Below, piece after piece: positions 10,044 to 17,920 of a stretch of 64,000 nt of DNA (position 1 is its first letter; every line of letters starts with the position of its first letter). The notes beneath the pieces are model-generated. The model saw only the letters and a list, made by a program, of their open reading frames with translations. It was not told the origin of the DNA and searched no databases. Source of the DNA: Streptomyces phaeofaciens (GTDB lineage Bacteria > Actinomycetota > Actinomycetes > Streptomycetales > Streptomycetaceae); the NCBI RefSeq assembly GCF_014648915.1, contig NZ_BMSA01000012.1, positions 62,001 to 126,000 of the forward strand. Reading direction: 5' to 3'. The position numbers and the translations under genes are program-made.

Positions 10044-11750
10044 ATGAGCCACGGCCACAGCCACGGTGCCCACCACCATCACGATCACCATCACCACGGC
10101 GGTGACGCCTCCTCGCTGCCGCCCGCCCTCGACATGTCGGTTCCCGACGAGGAGCTCACGCCCGGCCAGCTGTCCCGGCGTTCCATGCTGCGCCGCACCG
10201 GACTGCTGGGCGCGGGGCTCGCGGCCGGTGGTGTCCTCGGTGGGGCGGGGCAGGCCGCGGCGGCCGTGCCCGCGTCGGCGGGGTCCCACGGCGGGCGCGC
10301 CGGTGGCTATCTGTGGCTGGCCGGTGACCACCACATCCACACGCAGTACAGCTCCGACGCCAAGTACCGGGTCATCGACCACGTACGGCAGGCGAACGCG
10401 CACGGTCTGGACTGGATGGTCATCACCGACCACGGCAGCGAGACGCACGCCAAGATCGGGGTGGAGAAGGTCAACCCCGACATCGTCGCCGCGCGCGACC
10501 GGATCGACGGCACGCTGGTCTTCCAGGGCCTGGAGTGGAACATCCCGGCCGCCGAGCACGGCACGGTCTTCGTGCACCCCGGCAAGAACGAGGTGGCCGT
10601 GCTCAAGGAGTTCGAGAACTCCTTCGACGGCTCGGTGAAGAAGGCGTCCGCCGGCACGCCCGCGAACGAGGCGCTCGCCATCGCGGGCATCGACTTCCTC
10701 GCCGAGCAGGTGCGGCGCCGCACGGTGAAGGACGCCCTGTTCCTCGCCAACCACCCGGCCCGCAAGGGCATCGACTCCCCGCACGAGATCCGTGGCTGGC
10801 GCGACGCCCAGCCGAGGATCGCCGTCGGCATGGAGGGCGCCCCGGGCCACCAGGCCGGCGGGCTGCCCGCCCCGACCGGCCCCGGCGCCGCGCGCGGCAT
10901 CTACGACAACAGCCCCGGCGCCGACTCCTTCGCCGCCTACCCGCTGGAGAGCTACCGCACCTGGGGCGGCTTCGACTGGATGACCTCCACCGTCGGCGGC
11001 CTGTGGGACAGCCTGCTCGCCGAGGGCAAGCCCTGGTGGATCACCGCCAACTCCGACTCCCACAACGTCCACGCCGACTCCGCCGTACGCGGCCCGAACG
11101 GCGACTTCAACGCCGACGGCCGCCATGCCGACCCGGTCCACGGCGGCGGCCTGAACCTCGGTGACACCGACTTCTGGCCCGGCCAGTACAGCCGGACACA
11201 TGTCGGCGCGGCCTCCTTCTCGTACCAGGCCGTCATGGACGGCATCCGCGCCGGCCGGGTCTGGGTCGACCACGGCGGCCTGATCAGCGGGCTCGACGCC
11301 CGGCTGCGCTCCGGCGGCCGCGCGGTGACGCTCGGCGGCATGCTGCACGTCCGCCGCGGCGCCCAGGTCGAGGTGGTCGTCGAGATCGGCCTGGCCGACA
11401 GCCCCAACTGGGCCCAGTTCGTGCCGGCCCTGGCCCGCGTGGACGTCATCCAGGGCGATGTCACCGGTCCGGCCGCCGACAAGGACGTCTTCACCACGCC
11501 GAGCACCAAGGTCGTGAAGTCCTTCGAGGTGAACCGGTCCACCGGCTCGGTACGGCTCACCTACGCGCTCGGCCGCGCCGACAAGCCGTTCTACGTCCGG
11601 CTGCGGGGCACCGACGGCAACCGTACGGCCGTCGGTGTCCACGGCGCGGCCGTCGACCCGGCGGGTCCCGCCATGGACGTCGTCGGCGACGCCGACCCGT
11701 GGAAGGACCTGTGGTTCTACTCCAACCCCATGTGGGTCCTGCCCGCATGA
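10044..11750 (+). CDS. Tat-exported PHP-domain phosphoesterase-like protein
   Basis: A 568-residue protein. The N-terminus is very His-rich (HSHGAHHHHDHHHHG). It is followed by a twin-arginine signal (SRRSMLRRTGLLGAG, about residues 42-56) and an Ala-rich cleavage region. The mature part starts with the PHP metal motif DHHIHTQ near residue 95, followed by VITDHGSE near 125. The PHP family binds two or three metals and hydrolyses phosphate esters. ATG 10044 has GGGAG six bases upstream, better than TTG 10038. The His-rich leader may bind metal before export; that is inference. The next gene overlaps its stop by 4 bp. Confidence 0.8.
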   Translation: MSHGHSHGAHHHHDHHHHGGDASSLPPALDMSVPDEELTPGQLSRRSMLRRTGLLGAGLAAGGVLGGAGQAAAAVPASAGSHGGRAGGYLWLAGDHHIHTQYSSDAKYRVIDHVRQANAHGLDWMVITDHGSETHAKIGVEKVNPDIVAARDRIDGTLVFQGLEWNIPAAEHGTVFVHPGKNEVAVLKEFENSFDGSVKKASAGTPANEALAIAGIDFLAEQVRRRTVKDALFLANHPARKGIDSPHEIRGWRDAQPRIAVGMEGAPGHQAGGLPAPTGPGAARGIYDNSPGADSFAAYPLESYRTWGGFDWMTSTVGGLWDSLLAEGKPWWITANSDSHNVHADSAVRGPNGDFNADGRHADPVHGGGLNLGDTDFWPGQYSRTHVGAASFSYQAVMDGIRAGRVWVDHGGLISGLDARLRSGGRAVTLGGMLHVRRGAQVEVVVEIGLADSPNWAQFVPALARVDVIQGDVTGPAADKDVFTTPSTKVVKSFEVNRSTGSVRLTYALGRADKPFYVRLRGTDGNRTAVGVHGAAVDPAGPAMDVVGDADPWKDLWFYSNPMWVLPA

Positions 11751-12364
11751 GCACTCCGCACGACGCGTCCGGCGCCCGCCCCGTCCTCGGGGTGGACGCC
11801 GGGACGGCGAGCCTGCGGGCGGCCGATCACCTGGTCCACGACCTGGTGGACCGGCTCGGCCTCCCGCCCGGCACGGTCGCCTGCACCCATCTGATCCGCA
11901 CCGACGAGCGCAGGGGTACGGCCGTCTCCCTCGCCCTGCCCGACGCCGGGGCGGCCGAGTCCGTGTGGGCGGGCATCGCCGCGCTGGAGGGGCTGGACGC
12001 GGGGGCGTCGCTGGGCGGCCGCGCGTACGGTCCCCGGGGAGCCGCCCGCGCGGCGGCGCTGGCGGCCGGGGAACACGCGCGGCGAACGGGCGGGCGGGCC
12101 GTGCTCTTCCCGGGGGTCGAGCACCTGACCGGCACGGTCACCGTCGCCGACCTGCTCGCCCTGACCACCGTCGAACGGCTCGTCGTGGTCGGCGCGCCGG
12201 CGGGGTACCGCCCCGACCCCGCGACACCGGTCGGCACCCGTGACCACGTGCGGCCCGAGTGGCGGGCCGGGCGGCTGACCCTCGCCCTCGTCCCCGCGGC
12301 GGGCGGCACGCTCGCACCGTTCGAGGTCCCCGATCCGACACCCTGCTGCGCCGACCACGTCTGA
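11747..12364 (+). CDS. Hypothetical protein coupled to PHP gene
   Basis: A 205-residue protein of unknown function. Its ATG at 11747 overlaps the stop of the PHP gene (ATGA), so the two are translationally coupled. It has no signal peptide. The sequence is Ala/Gly/Arg-rich with a central RLVVVGAPAGYRP strand-turn and ends in Cys-Cys-Ala-Asp-His, which could bind a metal. The coupling suggests a shared pathway with the exported phosphoesterase-like protein, but nothing shows what it does. Confidence 0.7.
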   Translation: MSTPHDASGARPVLGVDAGTASLRAADHLVHDLVDRLGLPPGTVACTHLIRTDERRGTAVSLALPDAGAAESVWAGIAALEGLDAGASLGGRAYGPRGAARAAALAAGEHARRTGGRAVLFPGVEHLTGTVTVADLLALTTVERLVVVGAPAGYRPDPATPVGTRDHVRPEWRAGRLTLALVPAAGGTLAPFEVPDPTPCCADHV

Positions 12365-12411
12365 CCGTGCCCCGCGGCCCGGCGGGAGCCCTCCCCTGGC
12401 ACCATTGCCGA

Positions 12412-12687
12412 ATGGCGGACGAGCGGCTCCCGGCGGGGTGGACCCTGGAGGAGATCCGTGACGTCTCCGGTGACCGGGAGGCCGTTGCCCTGACCACCGA
12501 CCGTGTGGTGACGGGCTCGTGGCAGGACGAGCGGCTTCGGCCCGAGATCGTGCTGGGGTTCCACGGCCTGTGCCTGGTGAAGGCCGTGGGCGACGACGAC
12601 TGGTACATGGGCAGCCTGAACGACGACGGCAGCGTCCTCTGCTGGAGCGCCTACGGCGATCTCCGCGAGGCGCTCCGCGGGCTCTAG
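12412..12687 (+). CDS. Small hypothetical protein
   Basis: A 91-residue acidic protein beginning MADERLPAGWTLEEIRD and containing a DDDWYMGSLNDDGSVLCWSAYGD-like beta-hairpin region. ATG 12412 fits the start of compositional coding bias; the upstream in-frame extension looks noncoding. No transmembrane segments. It is convergent with the EamA exporter gene. Function unknown. Confidence 0.7.
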   Translation: MADERLPAGWTLEEIRDVSGDREAVALTTDRVVTGSWQDERLRPEIVLGFHGLCLVKAVGDDDWYMGSLNDDGSVLCWSAYGDLREALRGL

Positions 12688-12711
12688 CCCGGCAGGAGAG
12701 CCGGCGCCCGA

Positions 12712-13770
12712 CTACGGCCTCCCGCTCGGCAAGGTCAGCAGGACCAGGGCCAGGGTCAGGACGGTCAGGCCGGACCAGGAGGCCAGGGGGAGCCGTTCGT
12801 CGAGGACGGTGACACCCAGGACCGCCGCCACGGCGGGTTCGGCCAGGGTCAGTGACGTGGCCACCGACGCGGGCGTGCGGCGCAGGCCGTGTCCGAAGAG
12901 CCGGTAGGCCAGGAAGACGGTGAAGAGGGCGAGGTAGACCGCCACCGCCGCGCCGCGCACCGTCGTCAGCCAGTGCGCGTCGGTGAGCAGGACCAGCGGC
13001 GAGGCGATCAGCCCGCCGGCGCCGAACAGCACGCCCATCACCTCGCCGGACGGGTGTCCGTGGGTGATGAGCCGGCCGCCGATGAGCGAGTAGACGGCGT
13101 AGGAGAGGCCGCCGCAGGCGGCGAGCGCCACGCCCGTCAGGTCCGTGGGGGTGGAGCGGCCCGACAGCTCCGGGCCGAGGACCAGGAGGGTGCAGCCCAG
13201 CACGGCGGTGGCGGTCGCCACGGTCCAGCGGGCCGTGGGCCGGGACTGCCCGGTGAGCCAGGCCAGCAGGCCGGCGAAGACCGGGGCGCTGCCGAGTGCG
13301 ATCACGGTGGCCACCGCCACGCCGGTGCGGGCCACCGCGGGGTAGAAGGTGACCGGGTAGCCGGCCACGGCGAGCGCGCCCACGAGGAGCAGCCACCGTT
13401 CGCGGCCCGTGGCGGCCGCCACCAGGGAGCGGGCGCCCGGGGAGGCGGCCACCGTGGCGGCGGCGGTCGGGGAAGTCCTCCGAGAAGCACTGCGGGCGGC
13501 GCTACGGGAAGCGCTACGGGAAGCGCTACGGGAAGCGCTTCGGGAGGTGAGGAGCAGCAGGATGCCGCCGAGGGCGAGTCCGGCGCAGCCGATGGCCGCC
13601 GCCGGCGCACCGGCCGGGGCCAGGGAACTCGCCGTACCCGTCGTGCCCCACAGGACGGCCGCGGTCAGGATGGGCGCGGGGCCGCCGAGGAGACCGGCGG
13701 TGCGGGAGGAGGGCGTGCCGACGGTCGTCGTCGGGCGCGCGGGAGAGAGCGGAGAGGTGCGGTTCGGCAC
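12712..13770 (-). CDS. EamA/DMT-family exporter
   Basis: A 352-residue inner-membrane transporter of the drug/metabolite superfamily, with two EamA repeats of about five helices each. Start GTG 13770. It is longer than the usual 290-310 residues because a polar Ser-Ala-Ser-Arg repeat block (about residues 76-95) and an Ala/Thr stretch are inserted after the second helix, in a predicted loop. The repeat comes from a 12-bp tandem repeat in the DNA. The substrate is unknown; relatives export amino acids or metabolites. Upstream lies a possible short leader peptide with attenuator pairing (13816-13937). Confidence 0.88.
   Translation of the reverse strand: MPNRTSPLSPARPTTTVGTPSSRTAGLLGGPAPILTAAVLWGTTGTASSLAPAGAPAAAIGCAGLALGGILLLLTSRSASRSASRSASRSAARSASRRTSPTAAATVAASPGARSLVAAATGRERWLLLVGALAVAGYPVTFYPAVARTGVAVATVIALGSAPVFAGLLAWLTGQSRPTARWTVATATAVLGCTLLVLGPELSGRSTPTDLTGVALAACGGLSYAVYSLIGGRLITHGHPSGEVMGVLFGAGGLIASPLVLLTDAHWLTTVRGAAVAVYLALFTVFLAYRLFGHGLRRTPASVATSLTLAEPAVAAVLGVTVLDERLPLASWSGLTVLTLALVLLTLPSGRP
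13500..13547. repeat. 12-bp in-frame tandem repeat in exporter gene
   Basis: Four consecutive units of CGCTACGGGAAG (the last diverged to CGCTTCGGGAGG). They encode repeated Ser-Ala-Ser-Arg in the EamA protein. Because 12 is a multiple of 3, copy changes would not shift the frame. Confidence 0.92.
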
Positions 13771-13815
13771 AGTCGTGAACTTCCGTCGTCGCGTGCGTCT
13801 GGGAGGGGATCCGAA

Positions 13816-13937
13816 ACGGGCGTACGACAGAACCCCCTGGCCGAGACGTGAGTCGGTGGGGGGCGGGGATCACACCGCCGTTGTCGCGCCCGTCAGGCGC
13901 TGAGCGGCGGCAGAACGACGTGCCAGTAGGTGTTCAC
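13816..13937 (-). promoter_or_regulatory. Candidate attenuator leader of EamA gene
   Basis: Reading toward the exporter: a -10-like TAGCAT, then a potential leaderless short ORF starting at GTG 13937. From its stop codon onward, ACGGGCGCGACA (13893-13882) can pair with TGTCGTACGCCCGT (13829-13816), with a 2-nt bulge. This could form or compete with other structures before the exporter start at 13770. The layout is inferred; no homologous leader was checked. Confidence 0.35.
13893..13937 (-). CDS. Possible 14-residue leader peptide
   Basis: A GTG-initiated short ORF encoding MNTYWHVVLPPLSA and then TGA. It starts about six bases after a TAGCAT element, which would make it a leaderless message. 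It holds a single Tyr-Trp-His run. It is a candidate only, and could be chance. Confidence 0.3.
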   Translation of the reverse strand: MNTYWHVVLPPLSA

Positions 13938-13949
13938 ACCGCGATGCTA

Positions 13950-13970
13950 CCCGGCGGGGTCCCCGCCGGG
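13950..13970 (-). terminator. Terminator after copCD
   Basis: Perfect 10-bp arms CCCGGCGGGG and CCCCGCCGGG with a single-base loop, 56 bp after the copCD stop. Confidence 0.7.
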
Positions 13971-14025
13971 CCGGGGCGTCTCGCCCCGCGGAACGGGGTG
14001 GCCCGCCCGGGCCGCCCCGGCCGCC

Positions 14026-15921
14026 TCAGCGCACGATCCGCACCGGCTTCGTCTCGCTCACCTGGTCGACGTCCGTCACCCGGACCGTCGCCTTCATCTC
14101 CCAGGTGCCGGGGATGGGGAGGTTGAGGCCGTCGGCGGCCCAGTAGCCGCCCCGGTCGGTGAGCTTGGCGTCGAGGGGGCCGATGTCCTGGCTGGGGAGG
14201 GAGAAGGACAGCCGGAGTTCGGGGATGCTGACGAACCCGCCGTCGGTGCCGTAGACCACGGCCTGTACCGAGTTGCTGCCGACCCGGCCCGGGTCGAGGG
14301 TGACCTGGACCGTGCCCTTGGCGCCGAGGCCGGCGTCGAAGGGGATGGTGGTGACCGAGGCGACGGGCAGTCCGGCGGTCTGTTCCGCCGTCGCCGCCTC
14401 CGCCGCCGCCCGGCCGGGCAGGGTGCCGGTGAGGATCGTCGTCAGCAGCAGGACGACGACGGACACGGCGACCTCGGCGAGGACCGAGCGGCGCAGCGCC
14501 CTGCGGTGGGCGTCCTCGGCCGGGGTGAGGGGGAGCGCGGCGGGCGACCGCGGCCCGGCCGTCTCCGGGGTTTCCCGCCCGGGTTCCGGGGCGGGCCGGG
14601 AGACCGCCGTGCCGGGGGAACCCCCGGCGAGCGCGCTCACCGGCTCCGGTACCCGGGTCTCCGTCGGCGTCGCCGTCCGCACCCTCACGGTCGTTCCCTT
14701 CCTCAGTGTCTGTCGCGACCGGGCGCCCGCCACCAGCAGCACCGCCACCGCGGCCAGCTTGGCGAGCAGGAGCCGTCCGTACGTCGTGTCCGTCAGTGCC
14801 GCCCAGGAGCCGAGGCCGCGCCAGGACTGGTAGACGCCGGTCACGACGAGGACGGTCACCGAGGCGCCGGCCAGCCGGGAGAAGCGGGTGACCACGCCGG
14901 CCGGCACGGAGGCGCGGTGGAGCAGGATCAGCAGGGCCGGGAGGCCGCCCAGCCAGACCGCCATCGCCAGCAGGTGCAGCACCGAGGAGGTCATCGCGGC
15001 CGGGACCTGGAGGCCGGCCGACGCGTGCTCGGCGGCGGCCCAGGTCAGCGCGAGACCGACGGCGAGCGCTCCGCCGGTGGCGAGGGCGGCGCGGGACGGC
15101 CGCTCGCGCCTGCTCTGCCGCAGCAGGAGGACGGCGGCCGCCGCCAGCAGGGCGAGGCGGGCCAGCAGGGCCAGGCCGGGGCGGCTGCTCAGGGTCCTGG
15201 TCAGGCCGGACGGGTCGAACATGTCGGCCGGGCCGGTGCCGGCCTCGTAGGGGCCGCGCAGGACGAACAGGAAGACCGTCGAGCCGGCCAGCGCCCAGCC
15301 GCCCGCGAGCAGCAGGACGCGCAGCGGACGGCGGTCCGGCGGGCGGCACAGGGCGGCGAAGGCGGCCGTGCCGATGAGCAGGGCGGCACCGATGTACGCG
15401 AGGTCGCGGCCGATGTTGTAGAGGCCGTCGGTGACGGGGTTCTCGGTGGCGGTGGTGGGCAGGGTGGCCCGGGTCGCGGAGGGTTCGCCGACGGAGAAGG
15501 TGAACGCGCCGGAGATCGGGTGGCTGTCCTCGGACACCACTCGCCAGGCCACCGTGAAGGTGCCGGTGCCGAGCTTCTCGGGGAAGGCGACGGACACGGT
15601 GTCCGAACTGTCCTTCGCGTGCTCCGGCTTGTCGGTCTTCACCCGCTGGTTGTCGGGGTCCAGGACGCGGAAGGAGTCGTCGAGCAGCCCTACCGACTCG
15701 GTGAAGGTGAGGGTGATGCTGCGGGGGGACGTCTCGACGACGCTTCCGTCGGCTGGGTCGGCACCGCGGAGGGCCGCGTGCGCCGAGGCCGGTCCGCTGC
15801 CGAGGAGGAACAGGACCAGCACGGTGCCCAGCAGCACCAGCCCTTGAAGTCCCCTTCGCCCACTGCCGTGCCCGCCGCCGTACCGGCCGCCGTGTCGTCC
15901 GTCATCGCGCCCTTCGCCCAC
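14026..15921 (-). CDS. CopC-CopD fusion copper protein
   Basis: A 631-residue protein. A signal/anchor helix is followed by a CopC beta-barrel beginning HAALRGADPADGSVV; the mature N-terminal His would be the first copper ligand. A CopD-type membrane domain with about eight helices comes next. Near residues 425-475 is a low-complexity cytoplasmic loop, and the C-terminus is a YtkA-like beta-sandwich (residues about 520-631). CopC/CopD proteins bind periplasmic or extracytoplasmic copper and help move it across the membrane. GTG 15921 follows ACGGAGCGGTGAC. A strong hairpin follows the stop. The gene lies downstream of the SDR gene with a 135-bp gap. Confidence 0.9.
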   Translation of the reverse strand: MGEGRDDGRHGGRYGGGHGSGRRGLQGLVLLGTVLVLFLLGSGPASAHAALRGADPADGSVVETSPRSITLTFTESVGLLDDSFRVLDPDNQRVKTDKPEHAKDSSDTVSVAFPEKLGTGTFTVAWRVVSEDSHPISGAFTFSVGEPSATRATLPTTATENPVTDGLYNIGRDLAYIGAALLIGTAAFAALCRPPDRRPLRVLLLAGGWALAGSTVFLFVLRGPYEAGTGPADMFDPSGLTRTLSSRPGLALLARLALLAAAAVLLLRQSRRERPSRAALATGGALAVGLALTWAAAEHASAGLQVPAAMTSSVLHLLAMAVWLGGLPALLILLHRASVPAGVVTRFSRLAGASVTVLVVTGVYQSWRGLGSWAALTDTTYGRLLLAKLAAVAVLLVAGARSRQTLRKGTTVRVRTATPTETRVPEPVSALAGGSPGTAVSRPAPEPGRETPETAGPRSPAALPLTPAEDAHRRALRRSVLAEVAVSVVVLLLTTILTGTLPGRAAAEAATAEQTAGLPVASVTTIPFDAGLGAKGTVQVTLDPGRVGSNSVQAVVYGTDGGFVSIPELRLSFSLPSQDIGPLDAKLTDRGGYWAADGLNLPIPGTWEMKATVRVTDVDQVSETKPVRIVR

Positions 15922-16056
15922 GTCACCGCTCCGTCTTGCTCGAGACTCGCGTGCTCGGGGTTACGTACGGATGCACACGCCATCAGGTTCACCACAGCAT
16001 CCGGCCCGCCACGGCGTCCAGCTCACCGGCAGATGGGGTTCACCACGGCCTGCTGC

Positions 16057-16824
16057 TCACCACGTCGGCCGGGCCGACACCCCGCCGTCCACCACCAGGT
16101 CGTGGCCGGTGATCCAGGAGGCGAGGGGGGAGGCCAGGAAGACGCAGGCGTCGCCGACGTCCTCCGGGCGGCCCAGCCGGCCGACCGCGACCGCCTCCCG
16201 CCATCGCCGTACCCCCTCCGGCCAGGCCTGTGCGAGGCCGTCGCGGTCGATCAGGCCGGGCGAGACCGTGTTGACGCGGATGCCGTACGGCCCGTACTCC
16301 TGGGCGGCCGCGCGGGCGTGCATCACGACGGCGGCCTTGGCGGCGGAGTAGTGGGCGTGTCCCGGGGCCGGCATCCGGGCCTCCACCGAGGCGATGTGGG
16401 TGATGGTCCCGCCGTGCTCGCGCATCACCTCGGCCGCTGCCTGGGTGCAGGCGAACACGCTGGTCAGGTTGGTGTCGACGACGGTCCGCCAGTCGGCGGC
16501 CGGCATCCCGGGCAGTTCCCGGACGGGCTGGACGCCCGCGTTGTTCACCAGCGCGTCGAGCCGTCCGCCGCCCCACTCGGCGGCCTCGGCCACGAGTCGT
16601 CGGCACGCGTCCTCGTCGGTGAGGTCGGCGCCCGGCAGCACGACGGCCCGTGCGCCGATGTCCCGCGCGCCGATCTCCGCCGCCAGGGCGCGGGCCGCGT
16701 CCACCGCCGTACGGCAGTGCAGGGCGACCGCGGCGCCCTCCTGTGCGAACCGCAGCGCGATGCCGCGGCCGATGCCGCCGCCCGCGCCCGTGATCAGGGC
16801 CGTGCGGCCCGCCAGCAAGGTCAT
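16057..16824 (-). CDS. SDR-family oxidoreductase
   Basis: A classical short-chain dehydrogenase/reductase of 255 residues. It has the Rossmann motif TGAGGGIG, the NNAG motif, and catalytic residues Ser146, Tyr159 and Lys163 (YSAAK). ATG 16824 overlaps the stop of the upstream cupin gene (ATGA), which decides the start over ATG 16833. It is the last gene of the acylase-GNAT-cupin-SDR run, downstream of an iron box. The substrate is not deducible; the alcohol or ketone it acts on is probably linked to the same pathway as its operon partners. Confidence 0.9.
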   Translation of the reverse strand: MTLLAGRTALITGAGGGIGRGIALRFAQEGAAVALHCRTAVDAARALAAEIGARDIGARAVVLPGADLTDEDACRRLVAEAAEWGGGRLDALVNNAGVQPVRELPGMPAADWRTVVDTNLTSVFACTQAAAEVMREHGGTITHIASVEARMPAPGHAHYSAAKAAVVMHARAAAQEYGPYGIRVNTVSPGLIDRDGLAQAWPEGVRRWREAVAVGRLGRPEDVGDACVFLASPLASWITGHDLVVDGGVSARPTW

Positions 16825-17300
16825 GGACGGCACAGTCGCGCGATCAGGGCGGCCCGGTCCGGATAACGCGCCGTCAGCGGGTCCGCCTCGCCGTGCTCGT
16901 AGTCCCCGTAGGTGAAGCCGGGGGCCATCGTGCAGCCGAAGAAGGACCAGGCGCCCCGGGACCGCGCGCCCATCCAGGTGCGCGCGGGGACGGTGAGCTG
17001 GGGGTGCTGTCCGCCGCGCAGGTCGGGGCCGAGCACGGCCGTGCGGGAGGTGCCGTCGGGGGCGAGGAGGAGGAGTTCCAGGGGGTCGCCGAGGTAGTGG
17101 TGCCAGACCTCGTCGGCGGGCAGCCGGTGCAGGGCCGAGTAGTCGTCGGCGGTGAGCAGCGCGACGATCGCGGAGCCGGCCGGACGGCCGTCCGGCCCTT
17201 CGGGTCCCGCCCAGGTGCGGCGGAACAGGCCGCCCTCACGGGGGATCGGCTCCAGGCCGTAGTGACCGACGAGGTCGTCCGGGGTGAGCGCAGAAGTCAC
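16821..17300 (-). CDS. Cupin-5 (DUF985) family protein
   Basis: A 159-residue single cupin barrel of the DUF985 type. It has the typical LPADEVWHHYLGDP segment and later the FFGCTMAPGF segment, as in fungal YML079-like proteins. GTG 17300 overlaps the upstream GNAT stop (GTGA), and its own stop overlaps the SDR start, so it is locked into the operon. Proteins of this family bind small ligands or metals and most have no known activity. Confidence 0.88.
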   Translation of the reverse strand: MTSALTPDDLVGHYGLEPIPREGGLFRRTWAGPEGPDGRPAGSAIVALLTADDYSALHRLPADEVWHHYLGDPLELLLLAPDGTSRTAVLGPDLRGGQHPQLTVPARTWMGARSRGAWSFFGCTMAPGFTYGDYEHGEADPLTARYPDRAALIARLCRP

Positions 17301-17920
17301 CCGGGGAAGGCTACCTCCCGGCGCAGGAAGGCGAGTTGGGCCTTCTTCTCGGGCAGGTACACGTCCGGCAGGTCGATCTCGGGCAGGGTGACCAGCGGCC
17401 CCTGCTCGAAGCCCTGCCGGACGAACCGCCGCACGGCCTTCTCGTTGCGCACGTCGGGGTCCACGACGACCCGTCGCCGGTCCAGGCCCAGCAGCACGTA
17501 CGCGGCGAAGGTGCCCAGCAGCGCCGACGACCAGCCGGGCCGCCCGCCCCGCTCGCCGGCCGGGGCGAGGAGCAGGTGGACGCCGATGTCGCCGGGCTCG
17601 ACCTCGTAGCACTCACCGACCCGGTCCTCGGCGGGTTCGTAGGTCTGGAGCAGCGCGACCGGGGTGCCGTCCAGCTCGGCCAGGTAGGCGTGGTGGGTGT
17701 CGAGGCCCGCCATGTGGGCGTAGATCTCGGCGACCTGCTCCCGGGTCAGGCCGTTCATGCCCCAGAACGCGGCGCGTTCCTCGCGCACCCAGCCGTGGAC
17801 GACGTCGGCGTCGCCCTCGGCGTCGAGGGGCCGGATGCCGACGGTGCCGAACCCGTCGGCGTGCTGCTCGTGGACGTATGGCCGAAGGGGGTGGCCGGGG
17901 TGGCCGGGACGGTCAGACAT
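17297..17920 (-). CDS. GNAT acyltransferase, siderophore type
   Basis: A 207-residue acyl-CoA-dependent N-acyltransferase resembling the IucB/RhbD/MbtK group, which acylates hydroxylated lysine or diamines during hydroxamate siderophore synthesis. Features include the AFWGMNGL segment, the GVHLLLAP strand and the DPDVRNEKAVRRFVRQGF acyl-CoA helix. ATG 17920 has AAGGAG upstream and lies 8 bp inside the end of the acylase gene. The iron box at the head of the operon supports a siderophore-related role. No NIS synthetase or lysine hydroxylase is nearby, so it may modify rather than build a siderophore. Confidence 0.82.
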   Translation of the reverse strand: MSDRPGHPGHPLRPYVHEQHADGFGTVGIRPLDAEGDADVVHGWVREERAAFWGMNGLTREQVAEIYAHMAGLDTHHAYLAELDGTPVALLQTYEPAEDRVGECYEVEPGDIGVHLLLAPAGERGGRPGWSSALLGTFAAYVLLGLDRRRVVVDPDVRNEKAVRRFVRQGFEQGPLVTLPEIDLPDVYLPEKKAQLAFLRREVAFPG

